Positions 11,506-26,500 of a stretch of 64,000 bases of DNA are shown here, piece by piece. Both the position numbers and the translations under genes were made by a program. Source of the stretch: an uncultured Saprospiraceae bacterium (lineage in GTDB: Bacteria; Bacteroidota; Bacteroidia; Chitinophagales; Saprospiraceae); assembly GCA_937951685.1 (NCBI GenBank), contig CALFBG010000004.1:37135-101134 (forward strand), in the 5' to 3' direction. Within the stretch, counting starts at the first letter, position 1, and each line of letters opens with the position of its first letter. Under the pieces are notes generated by a model. The model did not search any database, was not told the origin of the DNA, and saw nothing but the letters and a program-made list of their open reading frames with translations.

Positions 11506-14500
11506 TTACAATTCAAAAACTTCTAATTCTTCTTCCGTTTCTACCGTACTTTTTTGAATCAATTTGATATACCCTGCAAAATCTGCGATGCACGAAACTT
11601 GGAAAAGTATTTTCATCGGAATACTCAACCCCATTTCTTTTTTAATGATTGACATCAGTTTTGTCACGAGTAAAGAATGACCACCGATATCAAAGAAATT
11701 ATCATAAACACCAACTCGTTCTAGCTGTAATAATTTAGTCCAAATTGCCACAAGTTGTTCCTCCAATTCGTTCCTAGGCGCAACATACTCATTTGCCAAT
11801 AAGGAAGATTCATCCGGTGCAGGCAACGCGCGTTTATCTACTTTACCGCTCGCGTTAAGTGGGAAGGCTTCCATTGGCACCATCAACGCAGGAACCATAT
11901 AGTGTGGCAATGCTGCTTTTAATAAATTGAGGATACTATCTTTTTCTTCTTGCTCGAAGTTCTTACTTGGTACGACGTAAGCAACTAAGTGCTCTTCCTC
12001 TCTCAGTGTTTTCACCAAGACCATACAGCTTTCAACGTGGACGGAGGTTCTCAAGACCGTTTCGATAGCACCTAACTCAATTCGGTAGCCTCTAATTTTG
12101 ACCTGATCATCTGTTCTACCTAAGTAGGCAATATTTCCATCGGGCAACCATTTAGCAAGATCTCCTGTGTTGTAAATTCGCTCCGAGGGATCGAATGGAT
12201 TTGCAATAAAATTTGTTGCCGTCAAAGCTTCATCATTCAAGTAACCGGAAGACACTCCTGCTCCTGCAAAATAAATTTTTCCCGGTACCCCGATGGGAGA
12301 CAACTGTAAGGACTCATCCAAGATGTATGCCCGCAAGTTACTTATGGGTTGACCAATAGGTACCGTTTTGAACGCACGCCAGTTTTGTTTTGAAGTATCA
12401 AAACAGCTAACATCTGCCGTAATTTCCGTCGAACCATAAAGATTTAGTAGCGTATGATTACTAGCATCGAAATGATCGTAGAATGTTTCTACCAAAGACA
12501 TTGGCAAGGCTTCTCCGCTACAAGTCCAGTATTTGATTTTCTGTAATTTATTTAAATTGTCCGCAGCCAGTATTTCTCGAAGCAAAGTTGGTACAAGTAC
12601 CATTCGACTTACTTCATACTTTGCTAAAGTATCAATAAACTTCGTCGTTTCTAATACGGTCAATTTATCAAACAAAACAACGGGCAAACCTTTTAATAAA
12701 GGACCAAACAATTCCCAGCAGTGATCCACGAAACTAATTGAGGTTTTCATACAAGCTACTTCTTCTTGCTCGAATGGATAGTTTGTCCACATCCAATAAA
12801 GTCGATTCAAGAAGTTTGCATTACTGATTGGAACGGCCTTGGGCAAGTTAGTTGACCCCGAAGTGTAAGCAATCAACAAGTTACTTTTTAGCTTAATCTC
12901 AAGGTTTAGGTTTCCTGTTGGGCAATTGGCTTTTACCGCTAAGAAGTCAGTTATAAAACTGGCATTAATACTTAACTTACTTCCACTATTCTCAATGATG
13001 TACCCAACTCGATCCGCTGGATTTTCAACGTCGATCGGAACGTAACTAGCGCCCGTTTTTAAGATCGCAAGTATGCCCACGATCATCCATTCACTCATGG
13101 CGAGATTCACGGAAACCAAATCACCCGGAGCAAGTTGTTTTTCGGTTTGCAAGTAATATGCTAACTGATTAGCCGCTTCATTTAAAGCTTCGTAGCTCAT
13201 TGATTGGTCATTAAAAACCAAGGCTGTTTCTTTTGGATTCGTAGCTACTTGTGCTTCAAATAAATCAATGACTGACGCCTCGATGGGGAAAGTTACTTCC
13301 GTTTGATTAAACTGATGTAAGATTTGATCTTTCTCCGTTGCGGTAAGCAAATCAATGGTAGAGATAGTTTGCTGTTCGGCTTCAATCACCTGAAGCAACA
13401 CTGTTTCAAAATGATCCTTAATCATTTTGGCGTAAGCCGTTTCTAAGAGGCTACCATTGTAGCTAAACTTCACAGATAGTTTTTCGTCGAGTACAACGAT
13501 CAGTGAAAGCAAGTAATTCGTTTGCTCTTTCAACTCTACATTTTCAATTCCTAGCATCCATTCTCTCGAGACGACTTCACTAATCGGGTAGTTTTCAAAA
13601 ACCATGATACTATCAAAGAATTCTCCTTTCAACCCTAACCAATTTTGTAGCTCGTTCAATCCAGTATATTGAAACGCTCTCGCTGCCGTATGTCCTTTTT
13701 GCAATTCCGCTAACCAATCCGTAAGAGTATTCGTAGCGTTTACTTTTGTGCGAATGGGAAGCATATTGATATATAAACCTACCCGATCTTCCGCTCCTGC
13801 GAGTTCCGTTGGTCGACCAGAAACGGTCACCCCAAAGACTACATCTTCGCTTCCCGTATAGCGAGACAACAATAGTGACCAGACGCCTTGTACGATACTG
13901 TTTACCGTAAGGTGATTCTTCTGTGCGTAACCTTTGACCTTCTCCGTCAATTCTGAGCTAAAAACTAAATCCAATTCTTCCAATTCTCCATCGCCTCTAT
14001 TTCTATCCGCCGTACTATCTACGAAAGGTAACAACGAAGGACTTTCAAATCCGGACAAGTAGTCTTTCCAAAAATCTTCTGCGGCGAACGAATCCACGGC
14101 GTCAATATAATTGATATAATCTTCGTAAAGGTCTTCCTGTTTGCGTAAATCTTTTCCAATCGGTTGATTTGATCTTGCATAAGCTTCATACGCCACTAAT
14201 AACTCTTCCAGCAAAATTGGTGTTGACCAACCATCCCATAAAATATGGTGATTTGTCCAAATCATTTTATACGCATCCGAACGCATTTTCACGAGTGTTA
14301 CTCTCATTAATGGAGCTACTTTGAAATCGAAAGAGGTCGCTTGGTCCGCTGCGAGTAAGCTTGCAAACTTTGCTGCTTGCTCCGTTTCTGACAACTGACT
14401 ATAGTCTAATATTTCAAACGGCAATTCCACTTTTTTGTATACCGCTTGTATGGGCGTACTCAGTTCATCGTAGAAAAATGCGGTTCTTAAAATACTATGG

Positions 14501-17500
14501 TTATACAACATATATTCCCACGAAGCCTTTAGTGCCTCAACATTGACTGCGTGTGGCAAATCAAAATTATACTGTTCTAAATAAGCCTTAGTATCTTGAT
14601 CCAACAATCCATGGAAAAGCATTCCTTCTTGCAATGGGCTCAATTTGTACAATCGACTAATTTGAGTTCCTCGAAGTCCCTTTTCCTCTTTTGTCGCTAA
14701 GAAATTATCTAACTCGTCCGTTGTAATCATCGCAGCCAAACCAAAATCAGAAGGCGTGTAAGTCGTTTCCGTTTTTGCACGACAGTGTTCAATTAAATCT
14801 GTCAATTCCTTTAAGAAACTAGTTGCTAATTTTTTGATCGTACTTGCTTCGTACTGAGTACTTGCGTAGCGCCAAGACAGGCTTAATTTCGCATCCGTAA
14901 TTGCACCGATTAATTCTAGTTTATGACGAACTGGATAGTTGGCACTAATCACTTCTCCATAAGATTCTTCGGCAACGCCCAATTGAGTTTGATTCGCTAG
15001 AAGGTTATCTAACTGACCAAGGTAATTAAATACCAAATCCCAATTTCCAAGGTCGAGTTGCGTTCGTAGCTTTTCCTCGGTGTGCAAGTAGCGCAATGCG
15101 CCGTAGCCGATTCCTTTATTCGGAATAGCTCGTAATTGTTCTTTAACGGATTTAATTAGCTGCGATGTTTCTCTTTCCGAGGCAGCCAATGTGAGTACTA
15201 CGGGATAAATATTTGTAAACCAACCAACCGTATTACTTAAGTCGATCGTTTGAGCAATTTCTTCCCGTCCATGACCTTCTAAAGCAATTAAGACTTTGTG
15301 CTCGCCCGTCCAATTTGCAATTGTTGTAGACAGGGCTGTTAATAAGATATCATTAATTTCCGTCTGATACGCAGCGGATACTTCTTGCAACAAAGCCGTT
15401 GTTAATTCTTCGTCTAAGTTTACGGTGTACTCTTCTACTTCCTGCGCGAGCACTTGCTCAACGCTATGATCCGTTGGTAAAGGTTTTATCTCTGCTAATT
15501 GATTTTTCCAATAGCTTTGTTCTTCGACTAAAGGTCTAGCATTGGCATATTCCGTCAAAGCTACTACCCACTGCCGATAGGAACTCGTTTTTACACCTAG
15601 CTCTATCGCTTCTCCTTTCGCCAGGACTTCGATACTATTGGTAACTTGATCCAATAAAATTCTCCAAGAAACGCCGTCAATCGCTAAGTGGTGAACGACG
15701 ATAAACAAACGATTTCGTACTTCTGTTTCGGCCGTTTTCATCCAGATTACGCGAATGATTTCTCCCGTTTCAATATTTAACGATGCTTGGAATTTATTAC
15801 AATGTGCTGTAATCGTGGTGGAAAGCTGCCCCGGCGCAACTTTCGTTAAATCAAGTTGTTCCAATTTGAAATTTGACTCGCCGTAAGCTTGCTGCCAAGT
15901 TGTTCCCTCTTTTTGATAGACAAAATTTAATGCATCGTGCTGCGCTACGATTGCTTGGAAAACTTTTTCTAAATCTTCTATTGGAATCGCTTTGTCAATA
16001 TCTAATAAAACTGCTTGATTGAAATGTCCCATTGCGGGGTATTCATTTTCAAAGAACCATTTTTGGATCGGTGCTAATGCAACTTCTCCCGACAAAGTGC
16101 CTTGTTCAGCGAGGAAAGTATGCGCAGTAGATTCAATAATTTCAGCTAAAGCAGTAATGGTTTGATGATCAAACACATCTCTTGGTTTCAATTGATACCC
16201 AAATCGCTTCGCGCGACTCACCAACTGAATTGTGATGATAGAATCTCCCCCTAGCTCGAAAAAATTATCTTGCGTCCCTACTTTTTCTACGTTTAGTAAT
16301 TCACTCCAAATCTTCGCCAAATCCTTTTCGATGGTCGTACTTGGTGCTACAAAATTATCTTTTATCATGGATGCCACATCTGGACTTGGCAAACGCTTTT
16401 TATCTACTTTTCCATTTTTATTTAGTGGCAAAGTTTCCATCGGGATTAACAAACTTGGTACCATGTAGGCTGGTAACGCTTCCGCCAAATATGCCTGGAT
16501 ACCCGCCTTATCAAATGCTGTTTCTCCCACGATATAAGCGACAAGTCGTTTGTGTCCATTGTTTTCAACATCTACGACTACAACTCCTTGCTTCACCAAA
16601 CCACAACGATTCAGTACCGTTTCAATTTCCCCCAATTCAATTCGATACCCTCTAATTTTCACTTGATCATCCACTCGACCTAAATAAACTAAATTACCAT
16701 CCGGCAACCAGCGCGCTAAATCTCCCGTCCGATAAATTCTATCACCTTCTTTCTTACTAAAAGGATGCGGGAGGAATTTCTCAGCACTCAAGCTTGGTCG
16801 ATTGAGATAAGCCCGTGCGAGGACTTCCCCACCTACGCACAATTCACCACTAGCTCCTAGAGGCACTAATTGTGATGCTTGATCCAACAAATAGACCCTT
16901 GCATTCGCGATCGGTCGACCAATTAAGATTGGAGTATTAAGGGCTGTTGGTAGTTCATAAACCGTACAACCAATTGTAGCTTCCGTCGGACCGTATTCAT
17001 TAAAAATACGCATCGTTGGGTTGATAGCTCGTAGTCGCGCTACCTGCGAAGCTTCCAATTGATCTCCGCCTAGAATAGCAATTTTTATTCCTGCGTTTGG
17101 TAAGGTTGCTAAAATACTAGCGTGAGCAGGTGTTAATTTTATTGCATTAACAACTTCACTTTGCAGTATTTTTTCGAGTACGCCGTCAATTTCTTTTCCG
17201 TTTTCAATACTCAATGTTCCTCCTGTCAGCAAGGTTAAGAAAATACTTGTTTGGGTCAAATCAAAAGACATTGACGTGAAGAGTGGGAAATTAAATTGTG
17301 GCAAATCTTTACCATATTTTTCAAACCCAAAATTGAGGTAATTTAGTAAACTACCATGTTCGATCATGACGCCCTTGGGCTGTCCAGTAGAACCCGAAGT
17401 ATAAATCACGTAAGCTAACTGCGATAAATTTATCGTTGGTAAATCTATTAATTCCGTTGTTGCACTTGCTTCTTCTAATTGGATATCAATAGAGAAGATA

Positions 17501-20500
17501 GGCAACTGAAATTCGATGACATCAAACAAATGATCTGAATGAATAATTAACGTTTTGGCTTTTGTATCTTCTAGTATAAATTGTTTCCGATCGGTAGGAT
17601 AGGCAACATCAATCGGCACGTAAGCCGCTCCTGCTTTTAGAATTCCTAAAATTGCTATGATAGCCCAATCCGATTTATCCATCATGATAGCAACCAAATC
17701 ATCAGCCTGAAGATCATGAGTAGTTTTCAGGTATTGTGCGAGTTGAGTTGCTTTTTCGTCAACCTCGGCGTAGCTTACTGTACGACCTTCGAATTGTAAA
17801 GCAGTTGCCGTTGGTGTTTTAACTGCTTGTGCGGTAAATAATTCAACAACCGTTTTATCTTTTGGATAAGTAACAGCAGGAGCATTGAACCCTTCCAGTA
17901 ATTGTGTTTCCTCTTCCGAACGTAGCATGGATAATGCACTAATCTTAGTCGTAGGATCAGCGACAATCGCTGCCAGCAAATTCGTATAATGTCCCATCAT
18001 GCGTTCAATTCGCGCGGGAGCAAATAAATCCGTACAATAAGTCATTTCAAAATCAATTCCCTCTGTCTCTTCCATTACGTTGAGTAAGAGTTCGTATTGT
18101 GCCGTTTTATAGTCAAAAGCGCGGTGGCTAAATGCTAAGTCAGCAGTTTCCAAACGAGGAACTTCAGGGTTATTATGAAATGAAAATAGTACTTGAAACA
18201 AAGGAGGACGACTTCGATCTCTTGTTGCTACGATTCGGTCTACTATTTTTTCGAAAGGCACTTCTTGGTGATCATAAGCCTCCAGAAGGTTTTGCTTCAA
18301 GCTTCCTAAGAAATGGGTGAAGCTTGGTGTATCCCTCATGTCACTTCTTAAAGCCAAGGTATTGATAAAAAAGCCGATCAGTGGTTCAAGCTCTTGTTGT
18401 TTTCGGTTAGCGATTGGCGTACCGACACAAATATCATCTTGACCACTATAACGATACAATAAAACCTTAAACGCGGCGAATAAAAGCATGAAGTTAGTTA
18501 CGCCTTCTTTTTTTGCTAAAACATTTAAGTCTTCTTTTAATTTTTTATCAATGCTAAATTGGTAAACGGCTCCTTTCGTGCTTTGTAATGCTGGACGCTC
18601 AAAATCGATCGGCAGATTCAGTAAAGAAATCGCTTCTAATTTTGATTCCCAATATTTCAATTTTTGTTCTAAAATAGTTCCGTCTAAATATTCGCGTTCC
18701 CAAAGCGCATAATCTGCGTATTGGATCGTTAAGTCTGCCAAGTCAGGAACACGATTATTTAGTTGTGCATCGTAAATGGTTAATAGTTCATCCACCAAAA
18801 TCGACTCGGACCAACCATCAGAAGCAATATGGTGTAAGACCAATACTAATTGATGTACTTCAGGCGCAAGGGTCAAAATTGTTGCCCGCAACATATGGTC
18901 TGTCGACAAATCAAAGGCTTGGTTAATCAGCTTCTCTATTTGTTCATCCAATGCTTTTTCTGTTCCCCCAAGTACTTCTGTTGTATCCAACTTCCACTGA
19001 TTTTTAGGAAGAACAGACTGATAAGTCAAGCCATCTTTCGCTTCTAAAAATACCGTTCGTAATACTTCATGGCGATTAATTACCGTTTGTAAAGCATTTT
19101 CTAAAAGCTCAAAATTCAGGGCACCTTTAATTGTTAACACTACCGGCATATGATAATGCACACTGCCTTGCAGTTGATCAATAAACCACAATCGTTCTTG
19201 AGAGAAAGACATTGGAATATTTGCGGGTCGGGTTTGAGCCACAATTTTTGGTAACAATTGCCTTGTCGGCTGACTGGCCAATAATGTTGCTAAACTTGCA
19301 ACCGTTGCTCCTTCGAAGAAATCCTTAATCGTAATTTCTTTTTGCAATTTTTGCCGCAAGGTAGCCACTACTCTCGTTGCCAATAAGGAATGACCTCCCA
19401 GTTCAAAAAAGTCATCAAACACTCCAACTTCCGCTAGGGCTAAACGCTCTTTCCAAACTTCAACGATTAAGCTTTCCAATTCGTTCCGAGGAGCTACATA
19501 CGCCGTCGTAATCACGCTCGTGGTCTTGGGTTCTGGTAATGCTTTTTTATCAATTTTACCGTTTGGTGTCATTGGAAGTTGAGGCAAGCGAATGATCATC
19601 CCTGGCACCATGTAGATAGGCAACTTCGTTTTCAAGTAACTGCGTAAGGTTTCCTGAATGACTTGGTCATTCGTTTCCTCACTCGTTAAATAAGCAACTA
19701 AAATTTTAATTCCAGTAGCATCTTCTTTTGCGACGACCACACATTCTTTTACTAAACTAGCCTGCTGTAATACCGTTTCAATCTCTCCCAACTCAATTCG
19801 GTGACCTCTTACTTTTACTTGGTCATCCATTCTGCCTAGGCATTCAATTTCTCCGTTGGGCAACCAACGCGCTAAGTCTCCCGTTCGATACAGACGCGCT
19901 TCCGGATCCGTTGAAAAAGGATTCGCTATGAACTTCTGTGCCGTTAATTCCGGGCGATTTAAATAAGCTTTCGCTAAACCATCTCCTGCAATGCATAACT
20001 CCCCGACAACACCTAATGGAACTAGGTTTTCCACGCTCACCTTCGTTGTTGCTGCTGCTGTTCGCAAAATATAAACCTGAGTATTCGCAATTGGCTTACC
20101 GATATTGATTCGCGTGACAGCACTTAGTTCTTTTGCGGTAGACCAAATTGTAGTTTCTGTAGGACCATACAGGTTCCAAACTCTTTTTTGACCAAAACGA
20201 GTCAATGTATTTTTAAGTTTTTCCTTAATTGCTTCTCCACCAGAAAGAATAACAACTTCTTCTTCGTTGACCCATCCGCTATCTACTAATAATTGCCAAG
20301 TCGACGGTGTCGCTTGCATAAAACTAGGTCGATGCTTCGCAATCAATTCTTGGAGTAAGAAACCATCCATCGCAGCAGCTCGACTTGCTAAAATAAGTTC
20401 TGCGCCGGTAAGCAATGGCATATATAATTCTAAATAAGCAATATCAAAACTGTAAGTCGTCACTGCGAGTAAGCGCTCTAATGCATCCCCAGTAGCGACA

Positions 20501-23500
20501 CTTAATTGATTGATCATAGAAGATAAGAAATTGACCAATGCTTGATTGCCAATCATTACCCCTTTAGGATTTCCGGTAGAACCAGAGGTATAAATCGTGT
20601 AAACGATCCGATCTACTGATCTTGGGACAGCTGGCTTTTCTATAGAGGCAGTTGCAATCGCAGCGGCTTGTTCCTCTAGTAAAATTGCGGTTATGGCTTC
20701 CCGATCTCCGAGTAAATACGCCCGTTCTTTCGTCGTTATTAACCACTCCGTCGCCGTATCGTCTAAAATATAATGAATGCGATCCTCGGGATATGCAGGA
20801 TCAATCGGTACATAACTAGCGCCCGCCTTTTGAATAGCTAAAATCGTAATTACCATTTCTAGCGAACGATCTAAACAAACCGTTACTAAAGCATCTGGCT
20901 GAACGCCTTGCGTAATTAAGTAATTCGCCAATTGGTTAATTCTTTCCTCTAAGTCTTGGTAATTAAGGTTGATGCCCTCGAAAGATAGCGCAAGCTTAGT
21001 TGGCGTTTTTGCCACTTGTGCTTCAAACAAATCTACCAAAGTCTGATCCTGTGGATAAGTCGCCGCTGTATCATTGAAATTGACCAGTAATTGTTGTTGT
21101 TCCTCGGCGGGCAACATTTCGATTTGATCTAATTTTTGTGTTGGATGCTCCAGCACAGCAGATAGTAACAAACGATAATGTGCTGCCATTCTACGAATTG
21201 ATGCTGCGGCAAATAAATCGGTGCAGTATTCTATTTCTACATTTATTCCTTCCGATGTTTCGGTAAGATTAAACGTTAGATCAAAGTTGGCGACATCGTG
21301 GTCAAATGCTTCCGCTTTCAACTGTAAGTCTCCTAATTCAAGCGTTGGAATTTCAGGATTATTTTGTAAGGTAAAAAGTACTTGAAACAAAGGCGTACGA
21401 CTTCGATCTCTCTTTTTTACTAGTTGATCAACGATTTTCTCAAAAGGAACTTCTTGGTTTGCGTATGCATCTAGCGTTGTTTCTTTTACGTCTGATAACA
21501 ATTTAATAAAACTAGCCTGAGGATCAAGTTCCGTACGTAATGCTAAAGTGTTTAAGAAAAACCCGATAAGTGGTTCAATCGCAGCTTGTGTACGATTCGT
21601 AATGGGCGTTCCCACACAAATGTCATCTTGCCCCGTGTACCGATAAAGCATCAATTTGAATCCTGCCAGCAAGGCCATAAATAAGCTTACGCCGTTGGCT
21701 TGTGCCAACGCTTTCATTTCTTTTAACAAGTCTCCATCCAACTGAAAATGCTCCGTTGCACCATTGAGTTGCTGCACCGAAGGTCGGTTAAAGTCCGTCG
21801 GTAAATTTAATGGACTTACTTGATGTAATTTATTCGTCCAGTAGCGTAATTTATGCGCTAAGACATCTCCTGCTAGGTTTGTTTGTTGCCAAATCGCATA
21901 GTCTGCATACTGCACTGGCAGCTTCGTTAGTTTAGCTTGGCGGGCTTCGATCGACGCTTGATAAAGTTCGATCAATTCATTTACAAAAATAGAAAAAGAC
22001 CAACCGTCTGCGACAATGTGGTGAACGACTAAAACTAAGGTTTCCGTAAACGCTGAAGTTTTAATTAACTGTGCGCGTAGTAAGTGATCTTTCGATAAAT
22101 CGAAAGGTGTTTCAATGACTGTTTTCGTTAAAACGCCAAGATCTTTTCCAACACCATCTATCGTCTCTAACGTCCAGCGGTTTTGCTCTAATACTTTTTG
22201 GAAAGGCTGACCATCTATTTCATAAAAAACGGTTCGTAAAACTTCGTGTCGATTAATAATTGTTTGAAAAGCGTTACGCAAAATCGCTTGCTCAACTTTA
22301 CCTTCAAAAGTTAAGACCATTGGCAAATGATAATGTAGACTTCCTTCTAATTGATCAATAAACCAAAGTCGTTCCTGTGCAAAAGATAAAGGAATCGCCT
22401 TGGGTCTTTCTGCTACGACTAAAGCGGGGAGTAAGATACTTGGTGCTAAACCGGTGATACAGTTTGCTAACGTCGCAATCGTTGGAAAGGCGAATAAGTG
22501 CTTAATTTCAATGCGCAAACTTAAGGCTTGTTCAATCGCTGAAATCACCCGAGTTGCTAATAAAGAATGTCCTCCTAACTCAAAGAAGTTATCGTAAACA
22601 CCGATCTGCTCTACTTGTAACAAATCGGACCAAATGGCAGCCAATTGTGTTTCCAAAGGATTGCGTGGTGCGACATAAACCTCCGTAGGAAGCATGGATG
22701 GATCGGGATGTGGTAATGCTTTTTTATCTATCTTACCGTTAGGTGTCAATGGCATTTCCGCTACTTCCATCATCAGATTAGGCACCATGTATTCGGGCAA
22801 TCGCTCTTTTAAATAATCGCGAATTTCCGTTTGGGTTACCCTTTCTTGATCAGGATGTTTCGTAAAGTAAGCAACCAACATTTTTTCTCCTCCAGCAGTT
22901 TCCTTCGCGAGAACGACTACTTCTTTAAGCATGCGAGCTTGTTGTAAAATCACCTCAATTTCGCCCAATTCAATTCGGTAACCTCGAATCTTAACTTGTG
23001 TATCCATTCTTCCCAAGAAATCCAAGTTTCCATCGGGTAACCAACGCGCTAGATCTCCTGTGCGGTAAAACTTAGTAGTTGGTTTCAAATCAAATGGGTT
23101 CGGCAGGAATTTCTCTTCACTTAATTCTGGTCGATACAAATATCCCTTCGCCACACCAGCTCCGCTAAGACATAACTCTCCTTTAGCGCCCATTGGTAGC
23201 AAGTTCAGGTGTTGATCTACGATATAAGCTTGTGTGTTAACAATGGGTTTACCGATCCATACGGGTTCGTTTGCTTTCAGTTGATACATCGTACTGTAAG
23301 TAGTATCCTCCGATGGACCATATAAATTTCGCACAATGATGCGAGTTAAATCTAGTTGTTCTTGTACATATACTGGAATAGGTTCTCCCGCTAAATTGAT
23401 CAAATTAACCTTTGATAAATCTGCGTTCGCTTCCAACAAGTTTTTCATTACACTTGGGACAGTATTGAGCAGTATATCTTTTTCGGTAGTAAGATAATCT

Positions 23501-26500
23501 GTAATCTGCAAGCCAGATGCTAATAATCTAATTTTCTTTCCGGTACTTAAGGTATAAAATATTTCAAAAATAGAAAGATCAAAGCAGATAGAAGTTCCTG
23601 CAAAAACAACCTCGAAGTCGTCTTTACCGAACTCAAGATTTGACCAGTGTAAAAAGGCTGAGAGATTACCGTGAGTAATCATCACTCCTTTGGGTTGTCC
23701 CGTTGAGCCCGAAGTATAAATAATATATGCCAAGTTATCTAAGCCCAACGCTATGCCAAGTGTCGCTTTTGATGCTTTTGCCACTTCCGTTGCCACTTCT
23801 TCCATCACGACACATGCTAATTGTGTTTGCGCTCCCAGCAAATCAACACTAGCTCGATTGCAAATCACTACTTTCACTTTGGCGTCCGCCAAAATATAAT
23901 CGATTCTTTCTTGTGGATAGTTAGGATCAATCGGTACATAAGCGTTACCAGACTTCAGTATCGCCAGCAAAGCAACGACCATTTCTACCGAACGATCCAT
24001 ACAGATTGCGATGAGTGTACCTTCTTGTTGCTTCTTGATACGCAGATAATGAGCTAACTGATTTGCTCGCTCGTTTAATTCCTCGTAAGACAAGGACGCT
24101 TGTCCAAAAGTAACCGCAACATTTGTCGGTACGGAAACTACTTGCGCTTCGAATAAATCTACTGCGGTCTTCACGGGTGGCAAGTCTACTTGCGTTTCAT
24201 TAAAAGTATATAGTAGGGTTTCTTTCTCCGTTGCACCGAGCATTTCCAACTGTCCAATTCTAGTGCTTGGTTGTGTCGCTACGGCTTTTAGTAAGTTTTG
24301 GAAATGATCCTTCATGCGAGCAATAGTCGCTGGCAAGAAAAGATCTGTACAATATTCAATATCAATCGCGAACAAGTCCGGCGTTTCTCTAACGTAAAGT
24401 ACGAGGTCAAATTTAGAAACATCATAGCCTACCGTTTCCGTCGTCAAATTAAGACTGCCTAACTGTAGGCTCGGCACATCTGGCGTATTTTCGACGACAA
24501 ACAAAACTTGGAATAAAGGCGTACGACTTAAATCTCTCGTGTTCGTAACCCGATCAACAATTTTTTCAAACGGTGCATCTTGGTAACGGTACGCATCTAG
24601 CGTCGTTGCTTTCACCGCCATCAATAAATCTTTGAAGCGAGGATTTTTACTTAAATCACTGCGCAGTGCCAAAGTATTTACAAGAAATCCAATGAGTGGC
24701 TCCATTTCTTCTTGCATCCGATTCGCGATCGGGGTACCGACACAGATATCATCTTGTCCGGTATAGCGATAAAGTAATACTTTAAAAATCGAGAGCAATA
24801 ACATAAACCGAGTTGTATCGGTTTGTTTCGATACCAGATCTAGCTGTTTTCTAATCACAGGATCAATTTCAAAACTCAGCGTGTCCCCACGTGTACTTTG
24901 AATGGCTGGTCGATCAAAATCCAAGGGTAAATCAAGCGGTTCGATTCCTGTTAATTTCGCTTGCCAGTAATCTAACATTTCTGTCAACAAATCCCCTTCC
25001 AGATATTTCCGCTGCCAGATGGCGTAATCTGCGTATTGGATGGGCAATGCGGGTAATACGGGCGCTCTTTTTTCTTTCGCCGCAGCGTATAGTTCAATTA
25101 ACTCATTAATTAGTAGAGACTCGGACCATCCGTCCGCAGCGATGTGGTGCAAGACTGCGATCAGTACGTGTTCCGTCGGCGAACATTTTACGAGTTGCGC
25201 ACGCAACATATGGTCCGTTGAGAAATCAAATACTCGATTGATCTCTTCTTTAATGTAATCCTCAAGTGTCGTCTCTTCGAGTTGACCGACATATCCTAGT
25301 TCCCACTGATTGGGAGCTAAAATTACTTGGGAAGCTATTCCCGCTTCTTCTTTGAAAGTTGTCCGTAATACTTCGTGTCGATTGACGATTTCTTTAAAAG
25401 AATCTTCTAGTGCTAGTAGATCAATTTGCCCTTCCAACCTCAACACTACCGGCATATGGTAATTAGAACTTCCGCCCAATTTGTGAATAAACCACAAGCG
25501 TTCTTGTGCAAAAGAAAGTGGAATTTTTTCGCCCCGTTCTTGCACCGTAATTCTTGGAACGACCAGTCCTTTAACACCACTTTCTACGTGTTGTGCTAAG
25601 CTTTCAATCGTTTTGTGGATGAATAAATCTCGAATGTCTACTTCCGTTTCTAAAACTTTATTAATAGCCGACTTCACGCGCATTGCGAGTAGCGAATGTC
25701 CACCAATTTCAAAAAAATCTTGGTCTGCCCCAATTTCTTTTTGATCTAATACTTTTGACCAAATTTCATGAATTGCTTCTTCCGTTGGGGAATTACAAGG
25801 TTTTAAATTTCCTTCTCCTTGTGAAGGTGTCGCTTTTGCACGCTCCACTTCGTATAAATTCAGTAGATTTTTTTCGTCTACTTTATCACTAAGATTTAAT
25901 GGTATTTTTTCTAAAATAAAATACTCACTCGGTTGCATATAAGCTGGGAGCCCTTCTTGGCAAGTAGCCTGAATTTGTTGTTGAATTTCTTCTAAACCAA
26001 TTAGCTCTGGCGTAAGGATTTCAACGAGCGGCTCCTCCCGATCTACTCTCATTGCGTAGATATTGTATAAATCCGTTCCTACCAGTAAACTCTCCTGTTC
26101 AACGTGAAACTCAAAGCCTTTTCCAACTAATAATTTTTTCACTTCCGTTAAGCTTTTTCCATCGTCATGTACTTCGATCACGATTTGCTTAATCTTATCC
26201 CAGTCTTGTGGATCAATTCCTGCTAAAACGTCAAGTTCACTACGCTCTACATCTATTTTCAGCAAGTCTATTTTTTGAATATTATTTTCTCGAATGACTT
26301 CCGAAAGACTAAGTAATTGACATTCATATTCTTCGTGGCTCATCGTTTTTTCCACAAGAATATCAATATCTAAATGCTCACTCGCATCTTGGTTTTGCGC
26401 TTCGGTTAATTGTCGCTCCAATACGTTTCTCACATAATCCTTATCTGCTTCTAAGTCGCCATAACGACCAGAAAGCATGGTATTTTCAGGATAGTGCATA

